Notes: generated by a model not told the origin, from the sequence alone. Counted from the stretch's first letter, positions 1 to 9,422 are shown. The stretch: 64,000 bases of DNA from Comamonas koreensis (GCF_021026195.1 NZ_JAJNCT010000005.1:275231-339230), one strand, 5' to 3'. Numbers and translations are program-made.

Positions 1-523
1 TCAACGCATTGCCGAAGGCTATGTGATGGGCAATGGCCTGGACAAGGCCACCCGCATGGGCCCGCTGGCCAACCCGCGCCGGGTGGCCGCCATGCAGGCC
101 CTGGTGGACGACGCGGTGGCCAAGGGCGCCCGTGTGGTGACGGGCGGCAAGGCACCGGATGGCAAGGGCTACTTTTTTGCGCCCACGGTGCTGGCCGATG
201 TGCCGCAGGATGCGCGCATCTTCAACGAAGAGCCCTTTGGCCCGATTGCCGCGTTTGCGCGCTTTGACAGCGATGCCCAGGCGCTGCAAGAGGCCAACCG
301 CCTGCCCTGGGGCCTGGCGGCCTATGTGTTCACCGGCTCGGCCACGCGCGGCGAATGGTTCAAGAACGAGATCGAAAGCGGCCTGGTCGGCATCAACTCG
401 ATTGCGATGGGCTACCCCGAACAGCCGTTTGGCGGCGTCAAGGATTCGGGCTATGCCAGCGAAGGCGGCGCCGATGCGCTGGCCTTCTACCTCAGCAGCA
501 AGTTCGTCAGCCAAACCATCTGA
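1..523 (+). CDS. NAD(P)-dependent aldehyde dehydrogenase, C-terminal part (partial)
   Basis: The reading frame is open from the window edge and ends at TGA 521-523, giving about 173 C-terminal residues of a protein that is normally about 480 long. The visible part has the family signature EEPFGPIAAF and the succinate-semialdehyde-dehydrogenase-like ending PFGGVKDSGYASEGG. These enzymes oxidise an aldehyde to the acid with NAD(P). The catalytic Cys and Glu lie upstream of the window, so activity cannot be judged here. It sits 92 bp before the acyl-CoA carboxylase gene on the same strand and probably belongs to that catabolic cluster. The substrate is unknown. Confidence 0.93.
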   Translation, partial: QRIAEGYVMGNGLDKATRMGPLANPRRVAAMQALVDDAVAKGARVVTGGKAPDGKGYFFAPTVLADVPQDARIFNEEPFGPIAAFARFDSDAQALQEANRLPWGLAAYVFTGSATRGEWFKNEIESGLVGINSIAMGYPEQPFGGVKDSGYASEGGADALAFYLSSKFVSQTI

Positions 524-615
524 GCGCGCAGGCCGGCGCCCATCCGCTGCCGGCCCGCTGCCGGCCCGCTGCCGCGCCGATGCGGGGCAGCGTGATCGAA
601 GAGAGAAGGATTTCC

Positions 616-3600
616 ATGCACAAGGTATTGATCGCCAACCGGGGGGAGATTGCGGTGCGCATTGCGCGCACGGCCGCAGACCGGGGCATCGCAAGCGTTG
701 CCGTCTACGCCAGCGACGATGCAGCGAGCCTGCACCGCCGCACGGCCGACCAGGCGCGCGCGCTGGACGCCCAGGGCGCAGCCGCCTATCTGAACGGCGC
801 GCACCTGATTGAGATTGCCCACCAGGAAGGCTGTGATGCCATCCACCCCGGCTACGGCTTTTTGAGCGAGAACGCGGCTTTTGCGCAGGCCTGCGCGGCC
901 GCCGGTCTGCGCTTTATCGGCCCCTCGGTCCAGGCGCTGGAGACCTTTGGCGACAAGGCCCAGGCGCGCGCCTTGGCCCAGCGCGAGCAGGTGCCGGTGG
1001 CGCAAGGCACGCAGAGCGCCACCAGCCTGGCGCAGGCCCAGGCCTTTATGCAGCAGCTGGGCGGGCCGGTGATGCTCAAGGCTTTGGCGGGCGGCGGCGG
1101 GCGGGGCATGCGCGCGGTGATGCACGCCGCAGACCTGGCCGCAGCCTTTGACCGCTGCAGCTCCGAAGCGCTGAGCGCCTTTGGCCGCAGCGATCTGTAT
1201 GTGGAGCAGCGCATCGGCGGTGCGCGCCATATCGAAGTGCAGATCGTGGGCGACGGCAGCGGCGCGGTGCAGCACCTGTTTGAGCGCGATTGCAGCTTGC
1301 AGCGCCGCCACCAGAAGCTGCTGGAGATAGCGCCCAGCCCCTTCATCAGCGCCGCGCTGCGCGCGCAGCTGCTGCAGCATGCCTGCCGCCTGGGCGCCGC
1401 GATGCACTACCAAGGCCTGGGCACGGTGGAGTTTCTGGTCGACAGCCGCAGCGGCCAATACATCTTTATCGAATGCAATCCGCGCCTGCAGGTGGAGCAC
1501 ACCATCACCGAGGCCATCACCGGGCTGGACCTGGTGGCGCTGCAGTTTGCGCTGGCCGATGGTGCCAGCCTGCAGGACCTGGGCCTGGACCAGGCACGGC
1601 CGCTGCCGCGCCAGTTTGCGCTGCAGGCGCGTGTGAACATGGAAATCATGCAGCCCGATGCCCAGGCCCTGCCCACGGGCGGCACCCTGGCGCGCTTTGA
1701 GCCGCCCACCGGCCCGGGCGTGCGCGTGGACAGCTTTGGCTATACCGGCTACGAGACCTCGGGCAACTACGACTCCTTGCTGGCCAAGGTGATCGTCAGC
1801 GGGCCCAGCCAGTTCGAGGTGCTCTGCGCCAAGGCCGATCGCGCGCTGGCCGAGTTCCATATCCAGGGTGTGGAGACCAACCTGGACTACCTGCGTGCGC
1901 TGCTGCGCGACGCGCAGCTGCTGCGCGGAGAGATCGACACCACCTATGTGGAACGCCAAGGCCCGGCGCTGCATGCGGCTGCCACGGCGCTGGCAGCACA
2001 GCGCCAGCCTGGTCCGCAGGGCGCTGGCCAGAACGCCTTGCCATCCAACAGCAACGACGAGCCCGCACTGCCTGAGGGCGCGCATGCGGTGCGCGCTGCG
2101 ATGCGCGGTCGCTTGATTGCGCTGGAGACCGATGCCCATAGCGTGCTGGCCAAGGGCGCATCGGTGGCGGTGCTGGAGGCCATGAAGCTGGAGCACAGCG
2201 TGGCCTTGGGCCACGGCGGCCGCTTTGTGGCGCGCAGCGCGCTGCTGGGCGAGGTGGTGGCGACAGGCACCCTGCTCGGCTGGGTGCTGCCCGATGCATC
2301 GGCCGATGCACTGGCCAGCGAGCAGCAGCAGGCCGACCTGGATGCGATACGCCCCGATCTGGCCAAGGTGCTGCAGCGCCAGCAAGGCTTGATGGATGCG
2401 GCCCGGCCCGAAGCGGTGGCCAAGCGCCGGCGCCATGGCAAGAACACCGCGCGCGAGAACCTGGACCAGCTGCTGGATGCCGGCAGCTTTGTCGAATATG
2501 GCGGCTTGACCCTGGCGATGCAACGCGGCCGCCGCAGCGAGGAGGAGCTGATTCGCCTGAGCCCGGCGGACGGCACCATCACCGGCCTGGGCCGCATCAA
2601 CGGCCTGCAGTTTGGCCCCGAGCAATCGCGCTGCGCAGTGATGGCCTATGACTACACGGTGTTTGCCGGCACGCAGGGCTTTATGGCCCACCGCAAGATG
2701 GACCGCATCGTGCACACCAGCGAACGCCTGGGCCTGCCCTTTGTGCTGTTTGCCGAAGGCGGCGGTGGCCGGCCCGGTGACACCGACTACGTGGGCGTGT
2801 CGGGGCTGGAGTTCACCACCTTCACGCACATGGCGCGGCTGTCGGGCAAGGTGCCGACGATTGGCGTGGTTTCGGGCCGCTGCTTTGCCGGCAATGCCGC
2901 CTTGCTGGGCTGCTGCGATGTGATCATCGCCACGCAGGATGCCAGCATCGGCATGGCCGGGCCGGCAATGATCGAAGGCGGCGGCCTGGGCGTGGTGGCG
3001 GCCGACGAGGTGGGGCCCGTGGCCGTGCAGATGCGCAATGGCGTGATCGACCTGCTGGCCCGCGACGAGACCGAGGCGGTGGCCCTGGCCCAGACCTACC
3101 TGGGCTTTGTGCAGGGCAAGCTGCCGCCCGGCGAACATGCCGACCAGCGCCGGCTGCGCGCACTGGTGCCCGAAAACCGGGTCAAGGGCTACGACATCCG
3201 TGCCGTGGTGCAGACCTTGTTTGACAGCGGCAGCTTTCTGGAGCTGCGCTCCCAGTTTGGCCGCAGCGTGGTCACCGGCTTTGCGCGGCTGCAGGGCCAG
3301 GCCGTGGGCGTGCTGGCCAACGATGGCAGCCACCTGGGCGGCGCGCTCGATGCCAACAGCGCCGACAAGATATCGCGCTTTCTGGAGCTGTGCGACAACT
3401 ACGGCCTGCCGGTGGTGTCGCTGTGCGATACGCCGGGCTTCATGGTCGGGCCCGAGAGCGAGAAGGCGGCAGCCGTGCGGCACTTTGCCCGCATCTTTGT
3501 GACGGCCAGCCACATCAAGGTGTCGGTGCTTGCGATTGTGCTGCGCAAGGCCTATGGCCTGGGCGCGCAGGCCATGCTGGGCGGCAACCTGTTGGTGCCA

Positions 3601-3897
3601 GTGGCCACGGTGGCCTGGCCCACCGGTGAGCTGGGGCCCATGGGCATTGAAGGCTCGGTGCGCCTGGCCTACCGGCGCGAGTTGGAAGCCTTCGAGGACG
3701 CTGCCGAGAAGGCCGCCTACTTCCAGGCCAAGACCGAAGAGATCTATGCCCAGGGCAAGGCGCTGAACGTGGCCAGCTACAACGAGATCGACGATGTGAT
3801 CGACCCGGCGCAGACACGCGACTGGCTGGCCAGCATGCTCGCCAGCCTGCCAGCAGCCAGCCCGGGGCGGGCGGCATCGGGGGTATCGCCCTGGTAG
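616..3897 (+). CDS. Fused biotin-dependent acyl-CoA carboxylase (biotin carboxylase + BCCP + carboxyltransferase)
   Basis: A 1093-residue single-chain carboxylase. The start ATG 616 is chosen because AGAAGGA lies 6-7 nt upstream and the protein then begins exactly at the biotin-carboxylase motif KVLIANRGEIAVRIA. The order is biotin carboxylase (about 1-450; glycine-rich ATP loop GGGGRGM, FIECNPRLQVEHT), biotinyl domain (EAMKLEH, biotinyl lysine at about residue 524), then carboxyltransferase (about 580-1080; RRHGKNTARENL and GPAMIEGGGLG). In most bacteria these functions sit on two polypeptides; here alpha and beta subunits are one chain. Related fused enzymes carboxylate short or branched acyl-CoAs; the actual substrate is not readable. 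It is followed by two CoA ligases, which fits activation then carboxylation of an organic acid. Confidence 0.92.
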   Translation: MHKVLIANRGEIAVRIARTAADRGIASVAVYASDDAASLHRRTADQARALDAQGAAAYLNGAHLIEIAHQEGCDAIHPGYGFLSENAAFAQACAAAGLRFIGPSVQALETFGDKAQARALAQREQVPVAQGTQSATSLAQAQAFMQQLGGPVMLKALAGGGGRGMRAVMHAADLAAAFDRCSSEALSAFGRSDLYVEQRIGGARHIEVQIVGDGSGAVQHLFERDCSLQRRHQKLLEIAPSPFISAALRAQLLQHACRLGAAMHYQGLGTVEFLVDSRSGQYIFIECNPRLQVEHTITEAITGLDLVALQFALADGASLQDLGLDQARPLPRQFALQARVNMEIMQPDAQALPTGGTLARFEPPTGPGVRVDSFGYTGYETSGNYDSLLAKVIVSGPSQFEVLCAKADRALAEFHIQGVETNLDYLRALLRDAQLLRGEIDTTYVERQGPALHAAATALAAQRQPGPQGAGQNALPSNSNDEPALPEGAHAVRAAMRGRLIALETDAHSVLAKGASVAVLEAMKLEHSVALGHGGRFVARSALLGEVVATGTLLGWVLPDASADALASEQQQADLDAIRPDLAKVLQRQQGLMDAARPEAVAKRRRHGKNTARENLDQLLDAGSFVEYGGLTLAMQRGRRSEEELIRLSPADGTITGLGRINGLQFGPEQSRCAVMAYDYTVFAGTQGFMAHRKMDRIVHTSERLGLPFVLFAEGGGGRPGDTDYVGVSGLEFTTFTHMARLSGKVPTIGVVSGRCFAGNAALLGCCDVIIATQDASIGMAGPAMIEGGGLGVVAADEVGPVAVQMRNGVIDLLARDETEAVALAQTYLGFVQGKLPPGEHADQRRLRALVPENRVKGYDIRAVVQTLFDSGSFLELRSQFGRSVVTGFARLQGQAVGVLANDGSHLGGALDANSADKISRFLELCDNYGLPVVSLCDTPGFMVGPESEKAAAVRHFARIFVTASHIKVSVLAIVLRKAYGLGAQAMLGGNLLVPVATVAWPTGELGPMGIEGSVRLAYRRELEAFEDAAEKAAYFQAKTEEIYAQGKALNVASYNEIDDVIDPAQTRDWLASMLASLPAASPGRAASGVSPW

Positions 3898-3969
3898 CCA
3901 ACCCGCCCCCGCCTCACCCCAAACACTGCGACCGAGATCCCCAAAAACACCAGGACCGTAGGAGACACC

Positions 3970-5595
3970 ATGACCCCCATCGCGTACCGGCAACAAGAAA
4001 AGCCCTTGCATGAGTACCTGCGCCAGCATGCGCGCACCCAGCCCGACAAGCCAGCCTTCATCTGGTATGGCAGCGCCCTCAGCTGGGCGCAGCTGGACCA
4101 GATGAGCGATACCTTTGCGCGCCAGCTGCAGCAGCGCGGCGTGGTCAAGGGTGACCGGGTAGCGCTCTTCATGCAGAACTGCCCGCAGTACGTGATTGCG
4201 CATATCGGCATCCAGAAGCTGGGTGCGGTGGTGGGGCCCTGCAGCCCGCTGTTCAAGGGCCATGAGCTGGAGTACCAGCTCTCCGACCTGGGCGCCAAGG
4301 TGATCGTCGCGGCCGATGTGCTCTACGAGATCGTGCAGGCGGCGCGCCCCAAGACGGCGATTGACCATGTGTTCCTGACCCACTACGCCGATCTGCTGCC
4401 TGCCCAGCCGACGATCGACCTGCCCGCAGAAATCGACACGCCCAAGCGCCATATCGAAGGCACGACAGACTTTTTGGACTGCCTGCACAACCCACAGCCC
4501 GCGCCCGATGTGGGCCCGCTGGACATGGACGATGTGGCGCTGATGACCTATACCTCGGGCACCACCGGCCTGCCCAAGGGGGCCATGCTGACCTACCGCA
4601 ATGCGCTTTTCAAGGCCCATGCAGCGGCAGACAACAACCCCATCCGCGATGACGACACCATGCTGGCGGTGGCGCCGCTGAACCACATCGCGGGCATGCT
4701 GATCGGCCTCAATGTCACGCTCTACACCGGCATCCCCTGCGTGCTGCTGTACCGCTTTGATCCCGTGCAGGTGCTGCAGGCGCTGGCGCGCTACCGGGTG
4801 ACCTGGTGGTACAGCGTGGCCAGCATGAATGCGGCAGTGATGCAGGTGGAAGGCGCGCGCGACTATGACCTCAGCGCGCTGCGCATGAACCCCAGCACCA
4901 GTTTCGGCATCAGCATCAACCAGGCGCTGGCCGAGCAATGGCGCGGCTTTGCACCGCAGTGCCAGCTGTTCGAGGTGACCTATGGCATGTCCGAAACCCA
5001 CACCTGGGACACCTCGATGCCCGTCGATGCCATCAAATGGGGCGCGCATGGCATTCCCATCCAGGGGGTGGAATGCCGTGTGATCGATGCCGGCAGCGGC
5101 CAGGACCTGCCCGCTGGCCAGGTGGGCGAGCTGGTCTTGCGCAGCCCGGGCAACTTCAAGGGCTACTGGAACAAGCCCGAGGCCACGGCCAGCACCTTGA
5201 AGGACGGCTGGGTGCATACCGGCGACATGGCCAAGATCGACAGCGATGGCTACCTGACCTTTGCCGGCCGCTTCAAGGAGATGATCAAGGTATCGGGCTA
5301 CAGCGTCTTCCCGGAAGAGGTCGAGTCCATCATGATCAAGCACCCCTCGGTGGCGCAGGTGGCGGTGATCGGCATCGACGATGCGCTCAAGGGCCAGGCG
5401 GTCAAGGCCGTCGTCATTGCGCGCAAGGGCGCGCCGGTGGTGAGCGCGCAGCAGCTGATTGACTGGTGCCGCGAGCAGATGTCGGTCTACAAGGCGCCCC
5501 GGGAGATCGAGTTTCGGGATGCGCTGCCCACGACGGGCACCGGCAAGGTGCTGCGGCGCCTGCTGAAGGAGCCGCAGAAAGCGAGCGCCGCATGA
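3970..5595 (+). CDS. AMP-forming acyl-CoA synthetase/ligase (first of pair)
   Basis: 541 residues, typical for the ANL adenylate-forming superfamily. The P-loop-like motif YTSGTTGLPKGAML is near residue 193, the hinge region has GRFKEMIKVSGYSVFPEEVE, and the C-terminal catalytic lysine motif is TGTGKVLRR. The enzyme makes an acyl-AMP from a carboxylic acid and ATP, then the CoA thioester. The start has a good ribosome site (AGGAGA, 6 nt upstream). Its stop overlaps the start of the next ligase gene (ATGA at 5592-5595), so the two are translationally coupled. The substrate is not determined; the neighbouring carboxylase suggests a short or medium organic acid. Confidence 0.93.
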   Translation: MTPIAYRQQEKPLHEYLRQHARTQPDKPAFIWYGSALSWAQLDQMSDTFARQLQQRGVVKGDRVALFMQNCPQYVIAHIGIQKLGAVVGPCSPLFKGHELEYQLSDLGAKVIVAADVLYEIVQAARPKTAIDHVFLTHYADLLPAQPTIDLPAEIDTPKRHIEGTTDFLDCLHNPQPAPDVGPLDMDDVALMTYTSGTTGLPKGAMLTYRNALFKAHAAADNNPIRDDDTMLAVAPLNHIAGMLIGLNVTLYTGIPCVLLYRFDPVQVLQALARYRVTWWYSVASMNAAVMQVEGARDYDLSALRMNPSTSFGISINQALAEQWRGFAPQCQLFEVTYGMSETHTWDTSMPVDAIKWGAHGIPIQGVECRVIDAGSGQDLPAGQVGELVLRSPGNFKGYWNKPEATASTLKDGWVHTGDMAKIDSDGYLTFAGRFKEMIKVSGYSVFPEEVESIMIKHPSVAQVAVIGIDDALKGQAVKAVVIARKGAPVVSAQQLIDWCREQMSVYKAPREIEFRDALPTTGTGKVLRRLLKEPQKASAA

Positions 5596-7406
5596 GCACC
5601 GCCGTCCACCCCGTGGCAGCGCTGGACAAGCCCGCGCTGCTGGAGCTGTTGCAACGCGATGGCGAACTGGTCACCGAGCGCCTGGCGCACTGGGCGCGTA
5701 CCAAGGGCGACCAGCTCTTCTACCTGTATGGCGAAGACGATGTGCGCCTGAGCTATGCCGAGTTTGACCGCATCACCGATGCCATCGCTGGCAACCTGGC
5801 CGCTGCCGGCATCGGCCGGGGCATGCCGGTGTCGGTGTTCATGCGCAACCAGCTCATCAGTGCCTTGGCCATGTTTGGCATCTGGAAGGCCGGCGCCGTC
5901 TTTGCGCCGATCAATTTTGCGCTGACCGAGCGCCTGCTGGCCTACCAGATTGGCGACACCCAGCCGGTGATGCTGCTGGCAGAGCGCGCGCTGGTCCCCG
6001 CCCTCAATGCCATCGCTGAGGAACTGGGCCAGGTCGCCCCGCTGGCCCGTGTGGTGGTCTACGAGCCGCCCGCCGGCAGCCATGATGCGGTAGCGGACGG
6101 CGTGGCCTACAGCGGCCCGCATGCGGAAACGGCATGGGCCGCGCTGCTGCAGCCCGCAGCCAAGCCGGAGGTGGCCCTGGCCTTTGACGACCTCTGCAAC
6201 ATCATCTACACCTCCGGCACCACCGGGCCATCGAAAGGCGTGGTGCAGAGCCACCGCTGGATGAACCAGTACACCTACCTGTTCCGCCAGATGCTCAATG
6301 GACATGACGTGGTCTACAACGACCTGCCGATGTACCACGTGGGCGGCGCAGTGTTCAATGTGGTGCGGGCGGTGTGGGCCGGCAGCGGTCTGGCCTGCTG
6401 GGACCGCTTCAGCCCCCATGACTTCTGGCGCCGCATTGCAGTCAGTGGCGCCACCAGCGCGGTGCTGGTGGACACGATGATCTCCTGGCTGGCCAAGGCA
6501 GCGCCAGCAGCCACCGACCACCACAACAGCCTCAACAAGGTCTACATGCAGCCGCTGCCCCAGCGCCATGTGGAGATTGCGCGCCGCTTTGGCTTTGACT
6601 TTGTGACGGCCGGCTTTGGCCAGACGGAGTCGGGCATGTCCTGCTTCACGGTCATTGAAGAGACGGACGCCAGCTGCGAATCCCCGCCCGCCTACCGGCG
6701 CGGGCAGACGCGCGAGGCGATCCGCGCGCAGGCAGCCGCCCTGGGCCTGGAGCTGCTGGGCCCGGCGCAGGCCGGCCAGGTGGGCAAGGGCTACCTGGGC
6801 CACCCCTGCCTGTTTGTGGAGGCTGCCGTGCTGGACGAGCGCGACGGCGAATGCCCTGTGGGCGTGGCCGGGCAGCTGGCTTTTCGGTCGAAGCTGCCTT
6901 ATTACCTGCTGGTGGAATACCTGGGCAAGCCCCAGGCGACTGCCAAGGCCTTTCGCAATCTCTGGTTCCACACCGGCGACTCGGCGCTGCGCCATGCCGA
7001 TGGCAGCCTGAGCTTTGTGGACCGCATGGGCGACCGCATCCGGGTGCGTGGCGAGAACATCTCGTCCTTCCATATCGAGGACCTGGTCAACCAGTACCCG
7101 GCCGTCGAGATGACGGCGGCCTTTGCCATCCCCGCGCACGAGGGCGATGAGGACGATGTGGTGGTCTATGTGGTGGCGCGCGCGCAGCAAGTGGTCGACC
7201 GCCAGGCCCTGCATGACTGGTGCGACCGCAAGATGCCCAAGTTCATGCGGCCGCGCCATATCCGCGTGGTCGAGCAGTTCCCGCGCACGCTGACGCAGAA
7301 GATCGAGAAGTTCAAGCTCAAGGCCATGATCCTGGCCGAGCTGCAGGGCCAGCCTGCCAACGAGACAGCGGCCACGCCAGCCACGAAGGAGCGCCGCATG
7401 ACCTGA
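5592..7406 (+). CDS. AMP-forming acyl-CoA synthetase/ligase (second of pair)
   Basis: 604 residues from ATG 5592; longer open sequence exists upstream but the ATGA overlap with the preceding ligase makes 5592 the natural start. The adenylation motif YTSGTTGPSKGVVQSH, the hinge GDRIRVRGENISSFHIEDLV and the C-terminal RTLTQKIEKFKLK mark an ANL-superfamily acid-CoA ligase. It resembles the carnitine/crotonobetaine-CoA ligase (CaiC) branch more than its neighbour does, which is a judgement from motif layout only. An extra acidic-basic stretch at about 355-400 lies between the substrate-pocket motif GFGQTESG and the hinge. Two adjacent ligases of different type suggest two intermediates of one pathway need CoA activation. 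Confidence 0.91.
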   Translation: MSTAVHPVAALDKPALLELLQRDGELVTERLAHWARTKGDQLFYLYGEDDVRLSYAEFDRITDAIAGNLAAAGIGRGMPVSVFMRNQLISALAMFGIWKAGAVFAPINFALTERLLAYQIGDTQPVMLLAERALVPALNAIAEELGQVAPLARVVVYEPPAGSHDAVADGVAYSGPHAETAWAALLQPAAKPEVALAFDDLCNIIYTSGTTGPSKGVVQSHRWMNQYTYLFRQMLNGHDVVYNDLPMYHVGGAVFNVVRAVWAGSGLACWDRFSPHDFWRRIAVSGATSAVLVDTMISWLAKAAPAATDHHNSLNKVYMQPLPQRHVEIARRFGFDFVTAGFGQTESGMSCFTVIEETDASCESPPAYRRGQTREAIRAQAAALGLELLGPAQAGQVGKGYLGHPCLFVEAAVLDERDGECPVGVAGQLAFRSKLPYYLLVEYLGKPQATAKAFRNLWFHTGDSALRHADGSLSFVDRMGDRIRVRGENISSFHIEDLVNQYPAVEMTAAFAIPAHEGDEDDVVVYVVARAQQVVDRQALHDWCDRKMPKFMRPRHIRVVEQFPRTLTQKIEKFKLKAMILAELQGQPANETAATPATKERRMT

Positions 7407-7521
7407 CACCTCCGCCCTGCCCCAACTGGCCTAGCGCCGACCCCTTTGTGCGATCCGTTACACCGTGCCCACCAGGCTACCTGGCCGAGGCCCACGATAA
7501 AAATACCAGGAGACCATTTCC

Positions 7522-8733
7522 ATGAAGTTCAGAACCACTTGTTTGACGACCCTGTTTGCATCTGCTGGCCTGGCCTCTGGCGCCTGGGCGCAGGGCCTAT
7601 CCGACAACGCCGTGCGCATAGGGGTGATCAGCGACACCTCCAGCGCCTACGCCGATATTGGCGGCAAGGGCACGGTGGCGGCGGCCACGATGGCGATCAA
7701 GGATTTTGGCGGCACGGTGCTGGGCAAGCCGATCGAGCTGCTGTCGGTGGACCACCAGAACAAGGCCGACATCGGTGCCACCCGCGCGCGCGAATGGTTT
7801 GACCGCGAGAACGTGGACATGGTCATCGGCCTGGGCAACACCGCCGTGCACAACGCGGTGGCCACCGTGGCCAAGGAAAAGAACAAGGTGCTGATCAACA
7901 CCGAGGCGGGTTCGAGCTCGATCACCGGCGAGAACTGCGCGGCCAACATCGTGCACTACACCTACGACACCTATGCCACCGCCAACAGCACCGTGAAGGC
8001 GGTGACCGAGGGCGGCGCCAAAAGCTGGTACATCGTGGCGGTGGACTATGCCTTTGGCCAGGCACTGTCCAACGACATCACGGCAGCCGTCGACAAGAAC
8101 GGCGGCAAGGTGATCGGCACGGTCAAGCACCCGCTCAATGCGCCCGATTTCTCGTCGTACATGCTGACGGCGCAGGCCTCCAAGTCCGATGTGATTGCGC
8201 TGGCCAATGGCGTGAACGACACCATCAACTCCATCAAGAGCGCACGCCAGTTCGGCATCACCGACAAGCAAAAGGTGGCCGCCGCGCTGATGTTCATCTC
8301 GGACGTACATGCGCTGGGCCTGAAGACCGCCCAGGGCATGTATGCGACGACCGCCTTCTACTGGGACCGCACGCCCGAGAGCCGCGCCTGGTCGCAAAAG
8401 TACTTCAAGGTCATGAACAAGATGCCGACCATGGCGCAGGCCGGCACTTACTCGGCGGTGATGCACTACCTCAAGGCGGTGGAAGCGGCCGGCACCGACG
8501 AGACCGGTGCGGTGATGACGGCGATGAAGAAGATGCCCATCAAGGATTTCTTCAGCGACGACGGCCGGATCCGCGAGGACGGCCGCATGGTGCATGACAT
8601 GTACCTGGTGCAGGTCAAAAAGCCGGAGGAGTCCAAGGCGCCTTGGGACTACTACAAGATCATTGCGACCATCCCGGGCGACCAGGCGTTCCGGCCGCTG
8701 TCCGAGGGCAAGTGCCCGCTGGTCAAATCCTGA
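7522..8733 (+). CDS. Periplasmic substrate-binding protein of a branched-chain-amino-acid-type ABC transporter
   Basis: 403 residues with a clear signal peptide (hydrophobic core then GAWAQ, cleavage near residue 24) and the Peripla_BP_6 opening VRIGVISDTSSAYADIGGKG. Family members bind amino acids, aromatic acids or other small organic acids in the periplasm and deliver them to a LivHMGF-like permease. AGGAG lies 8 nt before the ATG. No permease or ATPase gene lies downstream in this window, so they must be upstream of it or elsewhere. Its position after two CoA ligases points to uptake of the acid that the cluster degrades. Confidence 0.93.
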   Translation: MKFRTTCLTTLFASAGLASGAWAQGLSDNAVRIGVISDTSSAYADIGGKGTVAAATMAIKDFGGTVLGKPIELLSVDHQNKADIGATRAREWFDRENVDMVIGLGNTAVHNAVATVAKEKNKVLINTEAGSSSITGENCAANIVHYTYDTYATANSTVKAVTEGGAKSWYIVAVDYAFGQALSNDITAAVDKNGGKVIGTVKHPLNAPDFSSYMLTAQASKSDVIALANGVNDTINSIKSARQFGITDKQKVAAALMFISDVHALGLKTAQGMYATTAFYWDRTPESRAWSQKYFKVMNKMPTMAQAGTYSAVMHYLKAVEAAGTDETGAVMTAMKKMPIKDFFSDDGRIREDGRMVHDMYLVQVKKPEESKAPWDYYKIIATIPGDQAFRPLSEGKCPLVKS

Positions 8734-8771
8734 AGGCCTGCTGCGGCCACACCCCGGCCGCAGGCCTTTCG
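8733..8771 (+). terminator. Possible terminator after the catabolic cluster
   Basis: A GC-rich hairpin directly after the stop codon pairs AAGGCCTG..GCGGCC with GGCCGCAGGCCTT, with a small bulge, but only a short T run follows. It is the only candidate end for the 616-8733 transcript. Confidence 0.45.
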
Positions 8772-8844
8772 GAACGGGGAGTTTTCGCCAAACAACGCTG
8801 GGCTGGGCGTATATTGTCAGTGTCGAAAATTCTTGGAGCCTTGC

Positions 8845-9330
8845 ATGCAGTTGGATGGTGTTCGCGTCATAGCGCCCAGTCGTTACCCCGAGGATGCATG
8901 GAACGAGGCAGAGGTTCTGGGCGGCCTGGTCTGGCTCTGGAACCAGCACGGCTACTATCGCCAAAGCTCGGTCGAGTCGGCGATGGAGATACTGACGGCG
9001 ATCATTGCATCGCGCAATTTCTGCTTCTTCGTCAAAGACCACAAGCCGCTGGGCTATGTCAATTGGGCCTTTCTGAACGAACGGGATGAGCAGGCCTATA
9101 TCCGCAAAGCCGAACCCTATGCGGCTTTTCTCAATCGCCCCCATGATGGCAGCAGCCCCGTACGCATGTGGATGCTGTCCTGGTTCTTTCCTGCTGGCGG
9201 AGGGCCGGTGGCCAAGCGCTTGCTGAGAAAGCATGTACTCAAGGACGAGCGGGTCCATTTCCTGTACCACAAACCCGCGTCAGGTACCGTCACAACCAAG
9301 TTCTTCTCGGGCATGGATATGGATCGTTAA
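8845..9330 (+). CDS. HlyC-like toxin-activating lysine-acyltransferase homologue, catalytic residues replaced
   Basis: 161 residues. ATG 8845 is preferred over the in-frame TTG 8833 because GGAG lies 6 nt upstream of it. The fold signature is that of RTX toxin acyltransferases: LGGLVWLWNQ (25-34), PLGYVNWAFLNERDEQAYI (68-86), RMWMLSWFFPAGG (107-119) and a C-terminal GTVTTKFFSG. In HlyC the catalytic pair is His23 and Asp92. In an ungapped alignment by eye these positions are Tyr38 and Ser112 here; the only nearby His is residue 35, three positions early. No RTX toxin gene is present in the window. It could be a divergent acyltransferase, one with a shifted catalytic His, or a non-catalytic homologue. 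Confidence 0.8.
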   Translation: MQLDGVRVIAPSRYPEDAWNEAEVLGGLVWLWNQHGYYRQSSVESAMEILTAIIASRNFCFFVKDHKPLGYVNWAFLNERDEQAYIRKAEPYAAFLNRPHDGSSPVRMWMLSWFFPAGGGPVAKRLLRKHVLKDERVHFLYHKPASGTVTTKFFSGMDMDR

Positions 9331-9388
9331 TCTCCCATCGGGTGCGCTGGCAACGCCTGAGATGAACAGCTCCAGCCTCAAGGCCTGA

Positions 9389-9422
9389 AGCCGCACCGCC
9401 ATGCAGGCGGTGCGGCTTTCTT
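9389..9422 (+). terminator. Rho-independent terminator after the HlyC-like gene
   Basis: A perfect 11-bp stem (GCCGCACCGCC at 9390-9400 with GGCGGTGCGGC at 9406-9416), a 5-nt loop and then TTTC. It separates this gene from the convergent surface-protein gene. Confidence 0.8.

Noticed and set aside
487-5343. A 1618-codon open frame on the minus strand opposite the carboxylase and ligase genes
   Set aside because: It mirrors strongly coding plus-strand genes with recognised motifs; the His/Gln/Gly-rich translation is typical of antisense frames in high-GC DNA.
5487-7409. A 640-codon minus-strand frame opposite the second ligase
   Set aside because: Antisense shadow of a gene with clear ANL motifs.
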